Shown here piece by piece: positions 8,623 through 18,104 of a stretch of 40,783 nt of DNA. The first letter of the stretch is position 1. The number at the start of each line of letters is the position of its first letter. Both the position numbers and the translations under genes were made by a program. The notes under the pieces were generated by a model. It was given only the letters and a program-made list of their open reading frames with translations. It did not search any database and had not been told where the DNA came from. This stretch comes from an uncultured Clostridia bacterium (GTDB lineage: Bacteria > Bacillota > Clostridia > TANB77 > CAG-508): contig CANQVF010000016.1 of assembly GCA_947627185.1 (NCBI GenBank), forward strand, positions 1 through 40,783, read 5' to 3'.

Positions 8623-11600
8623 ATGGAAACAGGAATGAAGAAATTATTTAATCGAATAATAGCATTTATGGTATTGATAATATTTTTAAGTATTAACTTG
8701 CCAATATATGCTGTAACTACTAAAAGTTCAGTAGTAACAGGAACTGTTTGGGATAAAGCAATGCATTTTATTATAAGACATTGGCATGCGGTTCCAGATC
8801 CGGATGCATATGTTGAAGCAGAAGATGGAGATCATTCATATTTTGTTATTGTAGAAGGTTATATTGTCCCAAATGGAGATGTGTATGATTTTTATTTTGT
8901 AGATAGACAAACTGGTGAAAAAATAGAAGTTTCTAGTGCAGATATTTTAAAAACACCATATGTTGATGCAATAAATAAAAAAACAGGAACAGTAAGGATG
9001 CCAGTAAATATCATAAGCGATAGTGAAGGAAATCCACTAGAAAAGTTTTCTGGATTTTCTGTTTCAGCAGGACATGAAACAGTAAATTCAGGTTCATCTG
9101 GAGATAATATAGTAATTTCTTATAAACCTGATGTTCATGTAGTAAAAACTCATATATTTTATTCAAATAAAAGTATGCTAGTATATGGTAGTGGACCAGA
9201 TGATGCAGTATTTGGAACAGCAGAAGGACAAACAGATCCAGAGCAAGACACAACATACTTATATACATATATAAATGATATAGTTAAAGGTGATGTAACA
9301 TATTATGCAGGAGATATAGTAAGAGGTGCAGATGGAAATCCAATAGCAGATGCAACAAGTTTACCACAAGATTTAAAAGTAGGAATAGATGTAAAAAGAA
9401 CAAAATTATATAGTACAATAGAAGGATTACATACAGATAAAACAGTAACAGCATTAGGAGATGGCAGAACATTTAATATAGATTTAGAATCATGGTATTC
9501 AGGAGCACCAATGGCAAATGTAGGATTAATTTTAGATGCATCAGGAAGTATGGCATTTACATCAGATGAACTAAAACCAATAAATATAAATGATTTACCA
9601 ATAGAAGAAGAAAAAAAGCAACAACTTTTAGATAAAAGATTACAAGCAGAAAATTATGCGGAAACACCTCCAACAGAAAATGATTGGCTAAATACTATAT
9701 TTCTTACACCAGAAGAAGTAAATTTAATTTTAAATCCATATAATATGGATAATTCTAGATTAAGTGCTAGTGATTACTCATATTTTGTATATGATAAAAG
9801 ATCTTCTGTTCAAGAATATGTAGCATTAAGTTATTGGGATGGAACAATTAAAGATGCAAATGATAGTATAATAGGATATTATCCTTTTGAAAAAGGAACT
9901 TCAACTGAAGTTTCAGAAAGAGATTGGCTTAAAAATGTGGCATCAAAAGATGGTGCTGAAGCAACTTTAGTTAATCAAATACAAGCTAAAGATTTACAAG
10001 CAAATATTCAATCTGATGAACCAGACTCAGAAGAAATAAGTTCTGGATTAGAAATATCAAGTAGTAATACAAATATACAACCAGCAAATGTAGAAACAGT
10101 AGAATCAGCAAATTCTACTCAAACAGTAGAAGAAACAATAGATAATAACTCAAAAACAGAACAAAACAATAATAGTGAAAAAGTTGAAGAAAAAGAAAAT
10201 ACAAATGAAAATACTAGTGCAAAAACCCAAAATGAACAAACAATAAGTGGTAATTTAGAAAATAATATAACTCAAATTAATGAAGTAAACTCAAATGAAT
10301 TAGAAAATAATACTGTAACAAATAGTGCAGTTCAAACAGAAGAAACCAATACATTAAATACAAATGAAGTAAACACTGAAAATTCAGAAATCACAAATCA
10401 AGAAGAAAACAATATGCAAGAAACAAATGGAGTAATAAACGAACAAAATGCTAATGTATTGGAAAATAATGATTTAATAATGAATGAAAATGAAACAAGA
10501 CTTTATTCATTATTAGGTAATGAAGATATTTTTATAAATTTCACAGATGCACTTTTGCCTGATGATTGGACTCAAGATAAACGTTTAAAAATGAGTCCTG
10601 AAGATGGATTAACTATAATAGACCCACAAGTAGCAGAAGGAGAAAATGGTGTTGGAATTTTATTAGATGCACATCCAACTTCAACTGATAATTTTACAGT
10701 ATCTTTTAAAATAACAAAAGACAAAAAAACATCAGATCAAAAAAATGATCAAAATTATGTAGATATATTATATATTGGTGAAAAAGCAAATACAGAAACA
10801 AGTAAATGTTATAGATTAGTGCGTGATGGTAGACAACAAGGTGCAGTTAGTCCAGGAACTAGTAACAATGAGAAAAGACTTAGAGGATACAATTCTGATG
10901 TTCTTCATAATAAAGTAACAGATATAACAGATATTTTAAACAATACAAATCCTCATACTGTAACTTTAGTATTTAGAAATGGAAACTTAACAAGCTATTT
11001 AGATGGAGAGGTAGCTAATTCTGGAAATGCAACAACAAATAATGAAACACCAGTAGAATTAACGGGTGATAATATAATTTTATATGGTTTTGATAATGAT
11101 TATGATGGTGCTACTTTATTTATTGATGATGTTATAGTTTTTGATAAAGCACTTAATTCAACTGAAGTTGCATCTATAGATAATATTATTAATGGTGAAA
11201 AACAAAAAAACTATATTATTTATAATCAAACTAACATAGATGAACCAATCGGTTTTATTGATGGAGATTATATAGGAATGAATGGAGGAATTCCAGGTTG
11301 GTATTATGTAAATTATGATGCTGCTACAGAATTCTATTTTAATCCAGAACTTCAAAGTACAAAACATTATTTTGGAATTTTGGAAAATACTGAAGATTAT
11401 ATTTTTACAGATACAGCTCCAATAAATACAGGTATAAAAGAAACTCCAGCAGACACAGGATTTACTTATGATCCTAGCACTACTACATCAGTTCAATTCT
11501 TTGTTGATGCGAATGGATATTTACGTTGCTTTTATGCTGGAGGAACTTATAGTAAAGCAGGAGATAAACATGGAGTTTCATATGTTTATGAAAAAGATGA

Positions 11601-13965
11601 TATGGACTATGTAAAAGTAGAGTCATTACAAAGGGCTATGGGAAATTTTGTAACTCTATTAGATGAAGTTTCTCCAAGTAGTCAAATTTCAGCAGTAAGA
11701 TTTAGTACATCAGAAGTTACAGATGAAGAATTAGAAAAATTAGTTCTTTTAGACTGGACAAACAATCCTAGTGAAGCACAAGGAATGATGTCTTTAAATC
11801 GTGGAATAGGAGGAACTATAGAAGGTACAATGAGTACACCTGCTGTACAAAATAGAGAAAAAGGCGGAATAATGCAATATAATTATGGCCTAACAGGTGG
11901 AACGGCAACATATACAGGATTAAAAGCTTTTTATAATAATTTATATGGAAGAACAGAACCTTCTGCTAGTAAATATTTAATTATTTTCACAGATGGTAAA
12001 GATTCAACAGAAGAAACAGAAAGACTGCAAGCTGTTGATGTTGCTAATACCTTAAAAGCTGATGGATATACTATTATGGCAGTTTTATTAGCAAGTGGTA
12101 GTGTTAAATATGATGAAAATCCAGATTCAGAATATGGTCAAGCAAAAGAATTTTTAATGAGACTTGTTGGAACAGATGATACAGAAGAAGATAAATCTGA
12201 ATTTTTCTTCTCAACTTCAGAAACCTCAGAAGGTTTAGATAGTTTAACACAACTATTTTCAGAAAATGTAATTTCAAAAATTACATATAACCTTTTAAAT
12301 TACACAGTTAAAGATTATATAGATCCAAGATTTGATTTAATTTCAGCAGAAAATAAAATATATAATTTAAGACAAAATGGAAATGTAATAATAAAAAATC
12401 AAGAAGGATTAGCATTAGAAACAAAAGATATATCTACAGAACCAATAACTGTTACATTATCAGAAGATTATAGTGTAGATGATACTGCACGTAAAGCAAA
12501 ATTAAATTATGATAAAACAAATAATATGTATTATTTAACTTGGGAAAAACAAACTATTCCAGGTTGTACAATAAATGCAGAAAAACTTCCAGTATGGAAT
12601 GCAAGAGTCACAGTTAGAGCAAAAGATGACTTTATTGGCGGAAATACAGTATTAACAAATGGAAATTCTGAAAAAATGAATTTAGTTTATTCAGAAAAAG
12701 ATTTAACTTATTCATCAGGACCAAATGATTATAAATTAACAGATGAAAACAAATATCCTTCTAAAGGATTCCCACGTGTTGCTGTAAATGTTTCTAGAGA
12801 TGAAGGAGAATTTAATGATTCACAAATTATATATATGGGAGAAACAATAAATAAAGAAAAACTTTCAGGTGATTTATTTGATAAAACATATGATAGCTTT
12901 TTGGGATCATATAAATATCATTATATGGAATACCTAGAAAGATATGGAAAAATAGATGGTAAAACCTTAGAAGATTATAAAAAAGAAATTTATGAAAATG
13001 GTAAAATAACTGTTCCTTATTATTATATTTCAGATAAAGATGAAACTGTACAAACAGGAACAGAAAAACATGAAAATGAATTATTTGGATATATAGAATA
13101 TAGTTTAGCTTCTATTGTTGAAAAAGATGCACCAGATGATGGACTAATAGAAGATAAGCTTCCAAGAAAACTAGTAATAAAAGCAACATATAAACCATTA
13201 CAAGATAATGAAGGTGATATTAATCGTATATCAGAAATTCAAAAATTAGTAGATGACGATTATTACAAATATAGTCAAACATATAAGCAAAGTGTGGATG
13301 CAACAATCGAGAATGAAGAATTAGTAACTGGTAATTTTGAACTTAATGAAGTAAGTGGACAAATAGCACTAAAATTAGTTTTAACTCCAGATGTACAAAC
13401 ATTAATAGGAGATAATGAATTAATATATCAAATAGAATTATTAAGAACTTATCAGGGAACAAAACAAGAAAAAGTTGGAACATTTAAAGCAGAATATAGA
13501 AGGAGCGATCCACATACTCCAGATGGAAATGGAAACATAACAATAATTGCAACAATAGATTATGAAGAACCTTATATGAATACATATGGATTACCAATAG
13601 GAACATATACATTAAAAAATCCAACTGAAACATATAAAGAAAATTTAAAATTTGATTTACCAATAATTGTAAAAGAACCTTCAGAATATACAAAAGATTT
13701 ATTTACAATATGCGAAGATGATGAAAATCCACAAGAGCATATTGCTTCATTAGGAGATGATAAAATAATTTTAGGTGATACAGAAAATAAAGCTAAAGTG
13801 TATACAGATTATCGTTATGGATTACTTGAAACAACTCCTGTTACACATTTTGAATTACCTTCTACTGGTGGTAGCTCATTAATAATTCTTGAAGTGGTAG
13901 CAGTATTAATTACAATATTAGGATTTGGAATACAATTAGAAGATGTAAATAAAAGAAAAAAATAA
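8623..13965 (+). CDS. Pilus tip adhesin: vWA domain with nested LamG-like module, LPSTG anchor
   Basis: This 1780-residue surface protein is the likely tip pilin of the locus, comparable in role to RrgA or SpaC. A signal peptide covers about residues 5-31. A von Willebrand A domain begins near 298, with the metal-site DASGS at 305-309. It is then interrupted by about 690 residues before resuming near 990, with the later metal-site Asp in FTDGKDS at 1124. The insert contains an Asn/Glu-rich low-complexity stretch (about 460-626) and a LamG-like (concanavalin-type) module (about 685-845). After the vWA come beta-rich stalk domains and a Cna-B-like region (about 1690-1720). The sorting signal LPSTG (1745-1749), a hydrophobic helix and a KRKK tail end the protein. 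The ATG at 8623 has only a weak AAAGAGAG site; ATG 8635 is an alternative. Confidence 0.85.
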   Translation: METGMKKLFNRIIAFMVLIIFLSINLPIYAVTTKSSVVTGTVWDKAMHFIIRHWHAVPDPDAYVEAEDGDHSYFVIVEGYIVPNGDVYDFYFVDRQTGEKIEVSSADILKTPYVDAINKKTGTVRMPVNIISDSEGNPLEKFSGFSVSAGHETVNSGSSGDNIVISYKPDVHVVKTHIFYSNKSMLVYGSGPDDAVFGTAEGQTDPEQDTTYLYTYINDIVKGDVTYYAGDIVRGADGNPIADATSLPQDLKVGIDVKRTKLYSTIEGLHTDKTVTALGDGRTFNIDLESWYSGAPMANVGLILDASGSMAFTSDELKPININDLPIEEEKKQQLLDKRLQAENYAETPPTENDWLNTIFLTPEEVNLILNPYNMDNSRLSASDYSYFVYDKRSSVQEYVALSYWDGTIKDANDSIIGYYPFEKGTSTEVSERDWLKNVASKDGAEATLVNQIQAKDLQANIQSDEPDSEEISSGLEISSSNTNIQPANVETVESANSTQTVEETIDNNSKTEQNNNSEKVEEKENTNENTSAKTQNEQTISGNLENNITQINEVNSNELENNTVTNSAVQTEETNTLNTNEVNTENSEITNQEENNMQETNGVINEQNANVLENNDLIMNENETRLYSLLGNEDIFINFTDALLPDDWTQDKRLKMSPEDGLTIIDPQVAEGENGVGILLDAHPTSTDNFTVSFKITKDKKTSDQKNDQNYVDILYIGEKANTETSKCYRLVRDGRQQGAVSPGTSNNEKRLRGYNSDVLHNKVTDITDILNNTNPHTVTLVFRNGNLTSYLDGEVANSGNATTNNETPVELTGDNIILYGFDNDYDGATLFIDDVIVFDKALNSTEVASIDNIINGEKQKNYIIYNQTNIDEPIGFIDGDYIGMNGGIPGWYYVNYDAATEFYFNPELQSTKHYFGILENTEDYIFTDTAPINTGIKETPADTGFTYDPSTTTSVQFFVDANGYLRCFYAGGTYSKAGDKHGVSYVYEKDDMDYVKVESLQRAMGNFVTLLDEVSPSSQISAVRFSTSEVTDEELEKLVLLDWTNNPSEAQGMMSLNRGIGGTIEGTMSTPAVQNREKGGIMQYNYGLTGGTATYTGLKAFYNNLYGRTEPSASKYLIIFTDGKDSTEETERLQAVDVANTLKADGYTIMAVLLASGSVKYDENPDSEYGQAKEFLMRLVGTDDTEEDKSEFFFSTSETSEGLDSLTQLFSENVISKITYNLLNYTVKDYIDPRFDLISAENKIYNLRQNGNVIIKNQEGLALETKDISTEPITVTLSEDYSVDDTARKAKLNYDKTNNMYYLTWEKQTIPGCTINAEKLPVWNARVTVRAKDDFIGGNTVLTNGNSEKMNLVYSEKDLTYSSGPNDYKLTDENKYPSKGFPRVAVNVSRDEGEFNDSQIIYMGETINKEKLSGDLFDKTYDSFLGSYKYHYMEYLERYGKIDGKTLEDYKKEIYENGKITVPYYYISDKDETVQTGTEKHENELFGYIEYSLASIVEKDAPDDGLIEDKLPRKLVIKATYKPLQDNEGDINRISEIQKLVDDDYYKYSQTYKQSVDATIENEELVTGNFELNEVSGQIALKLVLTPDVQTLIGDNELIYQIELLRTYQGTKQEKVGTFKAEYRRSDPHTPDGNGNITIIATIDYEEPYMNTYGLPIGTYTLKNPTETYKENLKFDLPIIVKEPSEYTKDLFTICEDDENPQEHIASLGDDKIILGDTENKAKVYTDYRYGLLETTPVTHFELPSTGGSSLIILEVVAVLITILGFGIQLEDVNKRKK

Positions 13966-13997
13966 AAATCTTAGATATGATTAAAATAAATTTTATA

Positions 13998-14029
13998 AAT
14001 AGAGTCTGGATTAAATTCCAGACTCTATT
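13998..14029 (+). terminator. Strong hairpin after the tip adhesin gene
   Basis: A perfect 13-base stem joins AATAGAGTCTGGA (13998-14010) and TCCAGACTCTATT (14017-14029) around a 6-base loop. It lacks a long T-run, so it may be a weak terminator, an mRNA 3-prime stabiliser, or both. Confidence 0.65.
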
Positions 14030-14040
14030 GCATTCGTAGC

Positions 14041-14110
14041 ACTTTTAAGCGTTTTAATATAATTGTAATAAAGTTGTAATATATTTTTTATATGCAAAAG
14101 TGCTTAAAAG
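14041..14110. repeat. Inverted repeat around the major pilin promoter (possible operator)
   Basis: ACTTTTAAGC (14041-14050) is an exact inverted copy of GCTTAAAAGT (14101-14110). The right copy sits in the spacer between the -35 and -10 elements of the pilin promoter. The separation of about five helical turns would suit two sites bound by one regulator with a DNA loop. Function is inferred only. Confidence 0.4.
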
Positions 14111-14119
14111 TAGTACAAT
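14087..14119 (+). promoter_or_regulatory. Major pilin promoter with TTTATATGCAAA element
   Basis: TACAAT (14114-14119) lies 17 bases after TATGCA (14091-14096), which is part of the 12-mer TTTATATGCAAA (14087-14098). The -35 position does not resemble TTGACA. The same 12-mer, with the same spacing to TATAAT, is found before the giant adhesin gene. Confidence 0.5.
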
Positions 14120-14153
14120 AAAAGTGATTATGAATATAATTGGAGGTAATATT

Positions 14154-15758
14154 ATGAAGAAAAACCTACGTAATATAGCATTTGCTTTCATTTGTACATT
14201 ATTAGTAGTTGCTTTAATGTGTGCAAATCTAAGTGTTAATGCAGCAGGGCCATACAGTATTACTATTAATACTGTTGATGATTTAGAACATACTTTTACT
14301 GCATATCAAATTTTTAAAGGTGATTTATCAGGAACTGGAGAAGATGCTATACTTTCCAATATTAAGTGGGGAGATGACATTGATGAAAGTAAAATATCTG
14401 ATGAATTAGCAAAATCAGAAACTTTAAAAACACTTTTTGCTGGCAAAACTACAGCAGCTGAAATTGCAAGAGTTGTTGAAGGCTTTGATGATGATTCAGA
14501 AGAACTAAAGGCTTTTGCAGAATGTGTAAGTAATTCTTTAAAAACTTCTGGAACAGAATCAAGTAAACAAGGAGATAAGTCATACAAAATAGAAATTACA
14601 ACTTCTGGATATTATATTATCAAAGATAGTATTGATGATAACCAATATGGTGTTTATAGTAGACACATATTAAGAGTACTAGACAATGTAACTATGACAG
14701 CAAAAGCAGAAAAACCATCATTAAAAAAATCTTTAGATGAAGAAGGAACGAAAAAAGTAACAGATGTAGAAATTAATGAGTCATTTAATGAATATCTTAC
14801 AGCTACACTTCCAGTAAGTCCAGAGTTTGATGAATATAAAACATATGAAATAACATTTGAAGATACAATGACAGAAGGTCTTACTTTTGATGATATTGAA
14901 AGTATAACTATAGAAGCAAATACTGCTACTTCTGAAAAAGTTACAAAAGATATCAAAGCAGAAGATACTAAATATGATTTTACACAACCAACTGAACCAG
15001 AAAATAAGTTTACATTAAAAATATCAGATTTAAAAAGCATTGTAACAGAAATGAAAGGTGACTTTTCAAAAGGAGTTAAAGTTGTTGTTAGATATAAAGT
15101 ACATTTAAATAATAAAGCAACAAGTACAGCATATTCTGCATCAGCAGTTGATGCTGTAAATAAAAATACTGCAACTTTATCATACTCAAATAATCCAAAC
15201 CAAGGAAATGCAGATAAGTTAGGTAAAACACCTGAAGAAATAAACTATGTTTTTACATATACTGTAAACAACAAAAAAGTAGATGCTTCATCAAATGACC
15301 CAATAGTGGGTGCAGGATTTACACTATATTATGGTGATGAAAAAACAGATCCAGTTAAATTAGTTTTTGATGAAACTCTAGAAGGATATAGACCAGCAAC
15401 TGAAAGTGAAATTAGCTCAGCAGGTGGAGATTTTGAAATTGAATCTCAAGGAGTAAATGGTACTTTCAACATTTATGGTTTAAAAGCTGGTAAATATACA
15501 TTATCAGAAACAACTACTCCAGAAGGTTATGATACTTGTGATGATATAGAAATTAATATTGCTACTTCATATGATGAAGATAAAGTTCCTACACAAGTTA
15601 ACTTTACTTTAGAAGGTAATATGGAAAATACTGTACAAAACCAAAAAGGTGTAAACCTTCCAAATACAGGTGCAATTACATTAGTTGTTATTTGTGTAAT
15701 TGGAGCAGTTTTAGGTGTTACAGGTGTAGTTTTATCAAGAAAAGGTAAGGAGGAATAA
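14154..15758 (+). CDS. Major pilin (SpaA/FimA-type, isopeptide D2 and Cna-B domains, LPNTG)
   Basis: This is the probable shaft subunit of the sortase-built pilus. The ATG at 14154 with GGAGG 8 bases upstream gives 534 residues; an in-frame GTG at 14100 has no ribosome site and lies in the promoter. A signal peptide (about 1-31) is followed by a SpaA-like N-terminal domain (motif FTAYQIFKGDLSG). Next is a fimbrial isopeptide-forming D2 domain (about 185-330) preceded by KPSLKKSLDEEG, a likely place for the linking Lys. A Cna-B domain (about 375-490) has the LSETTTPEGY signature. The sorting signal is LPNTG at 502-506, then a hydrophobic helix and RKGKEE tail. I did not find a classical YPK pilin motif. 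A terminator-like hairpin separates it from the sortase gene. Confidence 0.88.
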   Translation: MKKNLRNIAFAFICTLLVVALMCANLSVNAAGPYSITINTVDDLEHTFTAYQIFKGDLSGTGEDAILSNIKWGDDIDESKISDELAKSETLKTLFAGKTTAAEIARVVEGFDDDSEELKAFAECVSNSLKTSGTESSKQGDKSYKIEITTSGYYIIKDSIDDNQYGVYSRHILRVLDNVTMTAKAEKPSLKKSLDEEGTKKVTDVEINESFNEYLTATLPVSPEFDEYKTYEITFEDTMTEGLTFDDIESITIEANTATSEKVTKDIKAEDTKYDFTQPTEPENKFTLKISDLKSIVTEMKGDFSKGVKVVVRYKVHLNNKATSTAYSASAVDAVNKNTATLSYSNNPNQGNADKLGKTPEEINYVFTYTVNNKKVDASSNDPIVGAGFTLYYGDEKTDPVKLVFDETLEGYRPATESEISSAGGDFEIESQGVNGTFNIYGLKAGKYTLSETTTPEGYDTCDDIEINIATSYDEDKVPTQVNFTLEGNMENTVQNQKGVNLPNTGAITLVVICVIGAVLGVTGVVLSRKGKEE

Positions 15759-15765
15759 TCCTTTT

Positions 15766-15806
15766 AAATACAGATAAATAAATTATTTATTTATCTGTAT
15801 TTTTAA
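15766..15806 (+). terminator. Terminator/attenuator between major pilin and sortase
   Basis: A perfect 15-base stem joins AAATACAGATAAATA (15766-15780) and TATTTATCTGTATTT (15788-15802), followed by T. It starts 8 bases after the pilin stop and ends 12 bases before the sortase ATG. It would cut transcription so that far more pilin than sortase message is made. Confidence 0.8.
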
Positions 15807-15817
15807 ATAAAATTATT

Positions 15818-16903
15818 ATGAGAAATAAAACACAACTAATATCAAAATTATTCATTTTTATTGCAATTTGTTTGTTTTGCTATCCAGCAATAGCTGATGT
15901 ATATAATGCATATCACTCTTCACGTGTTATTAATTCTTATGAAGCTAATGTAAATCAAATGAATCAGCAAGATTATTCTAATTTAATTGAAGAAGTAAAA
16001 AAATATAATGAATCTTTAGTTAATAATCATTTAAGATATATATTATCAGATGAACAAAAAGAATATTATAATTCTCTTTTGAATATTACAGGGGATGGCG
16101 TTATGGGAATAGTCCAAATTCCTAAAATTAACGTTAGACTACCTATATATCATACAATAGAAGATAGAGTGTTACAAGTTGCAACAGGGCATTTACCAGG
16201 TTCTTCAATTCCAATTGGAGGAGAAAGTACACATTCAGTTATTTCTGGACATAGAGGATTATCTTCTGCAAAATTATTTACAGACTTGCCAAAACTACAA
16301 ATAGGTGATATATTTCAAATTACAGTTTTAAAAGAAGTTCTTACATATGAAGTTGACCAAATAGAAACAGTATTACCAGATGAACTTGAACTTACAGAAA
16401 TTGTAGAAGGACAAGACCTATGTACACTTATAACATGTGTACCACTTGGAATAAATAGTCATAGGCTTTTAGTTAGAGGACATAGAATAGAAACTCCGCA
16501 AATTTCAGAAAAAAATATAAATACTGTAAAATCATTCTCTTCAAGAAATATTTTTTCAACTTATGAATTAGTTATGGTTGGAATTGCAATAATTTTATTT
16601 ATTATAGGTTTTGTTAAACCAGCTATTCATAAAAAAGCTAAAATTAAAAAGCAAGATAATAAAGTTAAAGAACAATCTAAAGAAAATGTTGATGAAGAGC
16701 ACACAGAAAATAAAAAGGATGAAGATAATACAAAATTAAATGATGTAATAAATGTGGATGAAATTGAACAAAATACTAATGTACCAAAAAACAATTCTAA
16801 TAAATCAAAGAATAAAAAACACAAAAAAATAAAAAATAAAAATTCAAAAACAAAACATAAAAAACAACATAAAAAGAAAAAGAACAAAAAACGCAAAAGA
16901 TAA
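15818..16903 (+). CDS. Class C (pilin-polymerising) sortase with long Lys-rich tail
   Basis: Class C sortases cleave LPXTG-type pilins and join them to a Lys of the next subunit outside the cell. The 361 residues contain an N-terminal membrane helix (about 8-26) and the sortase fold with His145 (ISGHRG), Cys207 in TLITC, and Arg216 in NSHRLLVRGHR. A second membrane helix (about 250-268) near the C-terminus is characteristic of class C. Two features are odd. The lid region before YNSLLN lacks a recognisable DPF/DPW motif. A tail of about 90 residues after the last helix is almost all Lys, Asn, Glu and Asp. No ribosome binding site precedes the ATG, which lies just after the hairpin at 15766-15802. 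The pilin and basal pilin flank it. Confidence 0.9.
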   Translation: MRNKTQLISKLFIFIAICLFCYPAIADVYNAYHSSRVINSYEANVNQMNQQDYSNLIEEVKKYNESLVNNHLRYILSDEQKEYYNSLLNITGDGVMGIVQIPKINVRLPIYHTIEDRVLQVATGHLPGSSIPIGGESTHSVISGHRGLSSAKLFTDLPKLQIGDIFQITVLKEVLTYEVDQIETVLPDELELTEIVEGQDLCTLITCVPLGINSHRLLVRGHRIETPQISEKNINTVKSFSSRNIFSTYELVMVGIAIILFIIGFVKPAIHKKAKIKKQDNKVKEQSKENVDEEHTENKKDEDNTKLNDVINVDEIEQNTNVPKNNSNKSKNKKHKKIKNKNSKTKHKKQHKKKKNKKRKR

Positions 16904-16975
16904 ATAATATAAAAAAATAAGAGAAGTTAAATAGAATTTATTAAAAAGTAATAAAGTTTGAAGGAGATGAAATAA

Positions 16976-17761
16976 ATGAAAAGATTTATAAATTGCATAA
17001 TTATATTATTAATTATATGCTTTGCAATTCCAGTAAATGCAAATGAACATAAAAATTCATCTTCTTTAACAATAAATTTCATTACAGAAAATAATACAAT
17101 ATATATGAATGATGTTAATATACATTTATATAAATTAGCAGATTTTGAAAATGAAGATTTTACTACTTCTTGGAATAGTTTGTATAATGATTTTATTATT
17201 GATTTAAGTACAGCTAGTGATCAGAAGATTATATCAACTGCAAGTAACATAGCAAAGTTTGTAAAGGATAACAACATAGAATCTACCTATCAATTAAAAA
17301 CAAATTCAAAAGGAAGGGCAGAAACTGTTTTAGAAAATGGAATATACCTTGTATGTGGAGATGAAGCAGTAAAAAACAATGTAACATATACACCAACACC
17401 ATGTATTTTAGAGTTACCATATACAGATTTAGAAGGTACTTTAATTTTTGAAGCTGATGTTGAATTAAAATATGATAGGAAAGAGCCAGAGCCAGAACCT
17501 GAGCCTGAACCTGAACCAGAAGAACCTAATACAAATCCAAGTGATAGTGGTACAGTAGGACAGTCAATAGTACAACCTGCACAATCTCAATCAAGTACAT
17601 CTACAAATCAAAATAAAAATGTAAGAAAAAGTAGACCAAATATTTTACCACTTACAGGAGATGTGGTAGTAATTATTGCTGTACTAGTAATATTAGTAAT
17701 ATTAGTAATAAACATAATTCAAATTATATTAAGTAAAAAAAAGAAAAAAAATGATGAATAA
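16976..17761 (+). CDS. Small basal/minor pilin with Glu-Pro linker and LPLTG anchor
   Basis: This 261-residue protein is probably the base subunit that ends polymerisation and is fixed to the wall. It has a signal peptide (about 1-22) and one beta-rich domain (about 28-165) resembling SpaB/FctB-type basal pilins. A run of repeated Glu-Pro pairs follows (about 168-184), then a Ser/Gln/Asn linker, LPLTG at 224-228, a hydrophobic helix and a KKKKK tail. Pro-rich linkers of this kind are typical of subunits that cross the cell wall. GAAGGAGA stands 7 bases before the ATG. The gene is 72 bases after the sortase gene and ends at a strong terminator, so it closes the pilus locus. Confidence 0.8.
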   Translation: MKRFINCIIILLIICFAIPVNANEHKNSSSLTINFITENNTIYMNDVNIHLYKLADFENEDFTTSWNSLYNDFIIDLSTASDQKIISTASNIAKFVKDNNIESTYQLKTNSKGRAETVLENGIYLVCGDEAVKNNVTYTPTPCILELPYTDLEGTLIFEADVELKYDRKEPEPEPEPEPEPEEPNTNPSDSGTVGQSIVQPAQSQSSTSTNQNKNVRKSRPNILPLTGDVVVIIAVLVILVILVINIIQIILSKKKKKNDE

Positions 17762-17771
17762 TAAAAAAATA

Positions 17772-17815
17772 AGTATTGGGTGGATATTTTAATCCACCCA
17801 ATATTTGTTTTTTTT
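17772..17815. terminator. Bidirectional terminator closing the pilus locus
   Basis: TATTGGGTGGA (17774-17784) pairs exactly with TCCACCCAATA (17793-17803). A T-run follows on the plus side and an A-run precedes it, so it can also serve the converging minus-strand gene. Confidence 0.88.
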
Positions 17816-17822
17816 ATTATAT

Positions 17823-18104
17823 TTAATTAAAATTCTTAGAATCAATATTTTGAAATTCTATTTTTTCTTCTGGTGTTGCAAAATAAGTTCTATATATTAA
17901 AGATAAAATATTTTCTGTTTCTGTAAGCAATTCTTGTTTATCTATAGGTATATCTAAAGAAATATTAGTTTTAAAATCTTTATATCTATTATTTTCAATA
18001 AAGTATATTAATTTTTTGGGAATTTTATTATATAATTCTGGTTCTATGTTATTTATAATAACATAAACTTCCTGAAGTGCTTTTCCATATATATTATCTT
18101 TCAT
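17823..18104 (-). CDS. Small uncharacterised protein paired with the amidoligase
   Basis: The 93-residue product is acidic and mainly helical by its residue pattern, with no signal peptide or membrane segment. I do not recognise a family. The ATG at 18104 is preferred because AAGGAGAT lies 8 bases upstream; an in-frame ATG at 18125 would lie on the far side of that site. The start overlaps the 3-prime end of the amidoligase gene by 11 bases, so translation is probably coupled and the products may work together. In other genomes amidoligase genes often sit beside a small gamma-glutamyl cyclotransferase-like gene; this protein does not show that family's motifs. It ends at the bidirectional terminator. 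Confidence 0.7.
   Translation of the reverse strand: MKDNIYGKALQEVYVIINNIEPELYNKIPKKLIYFIENNRYKDFKTNISLDIPIDKQELLTETENILSLIYRTYFATPEEKIEFQNIDSKNFN

Noticed and set aside
14100..14153. GTG start for the major pilin
   Set aside because: It lies inside the promoter and would put 18 residues before the signal peptide. ATG 14154 has GGAGG.
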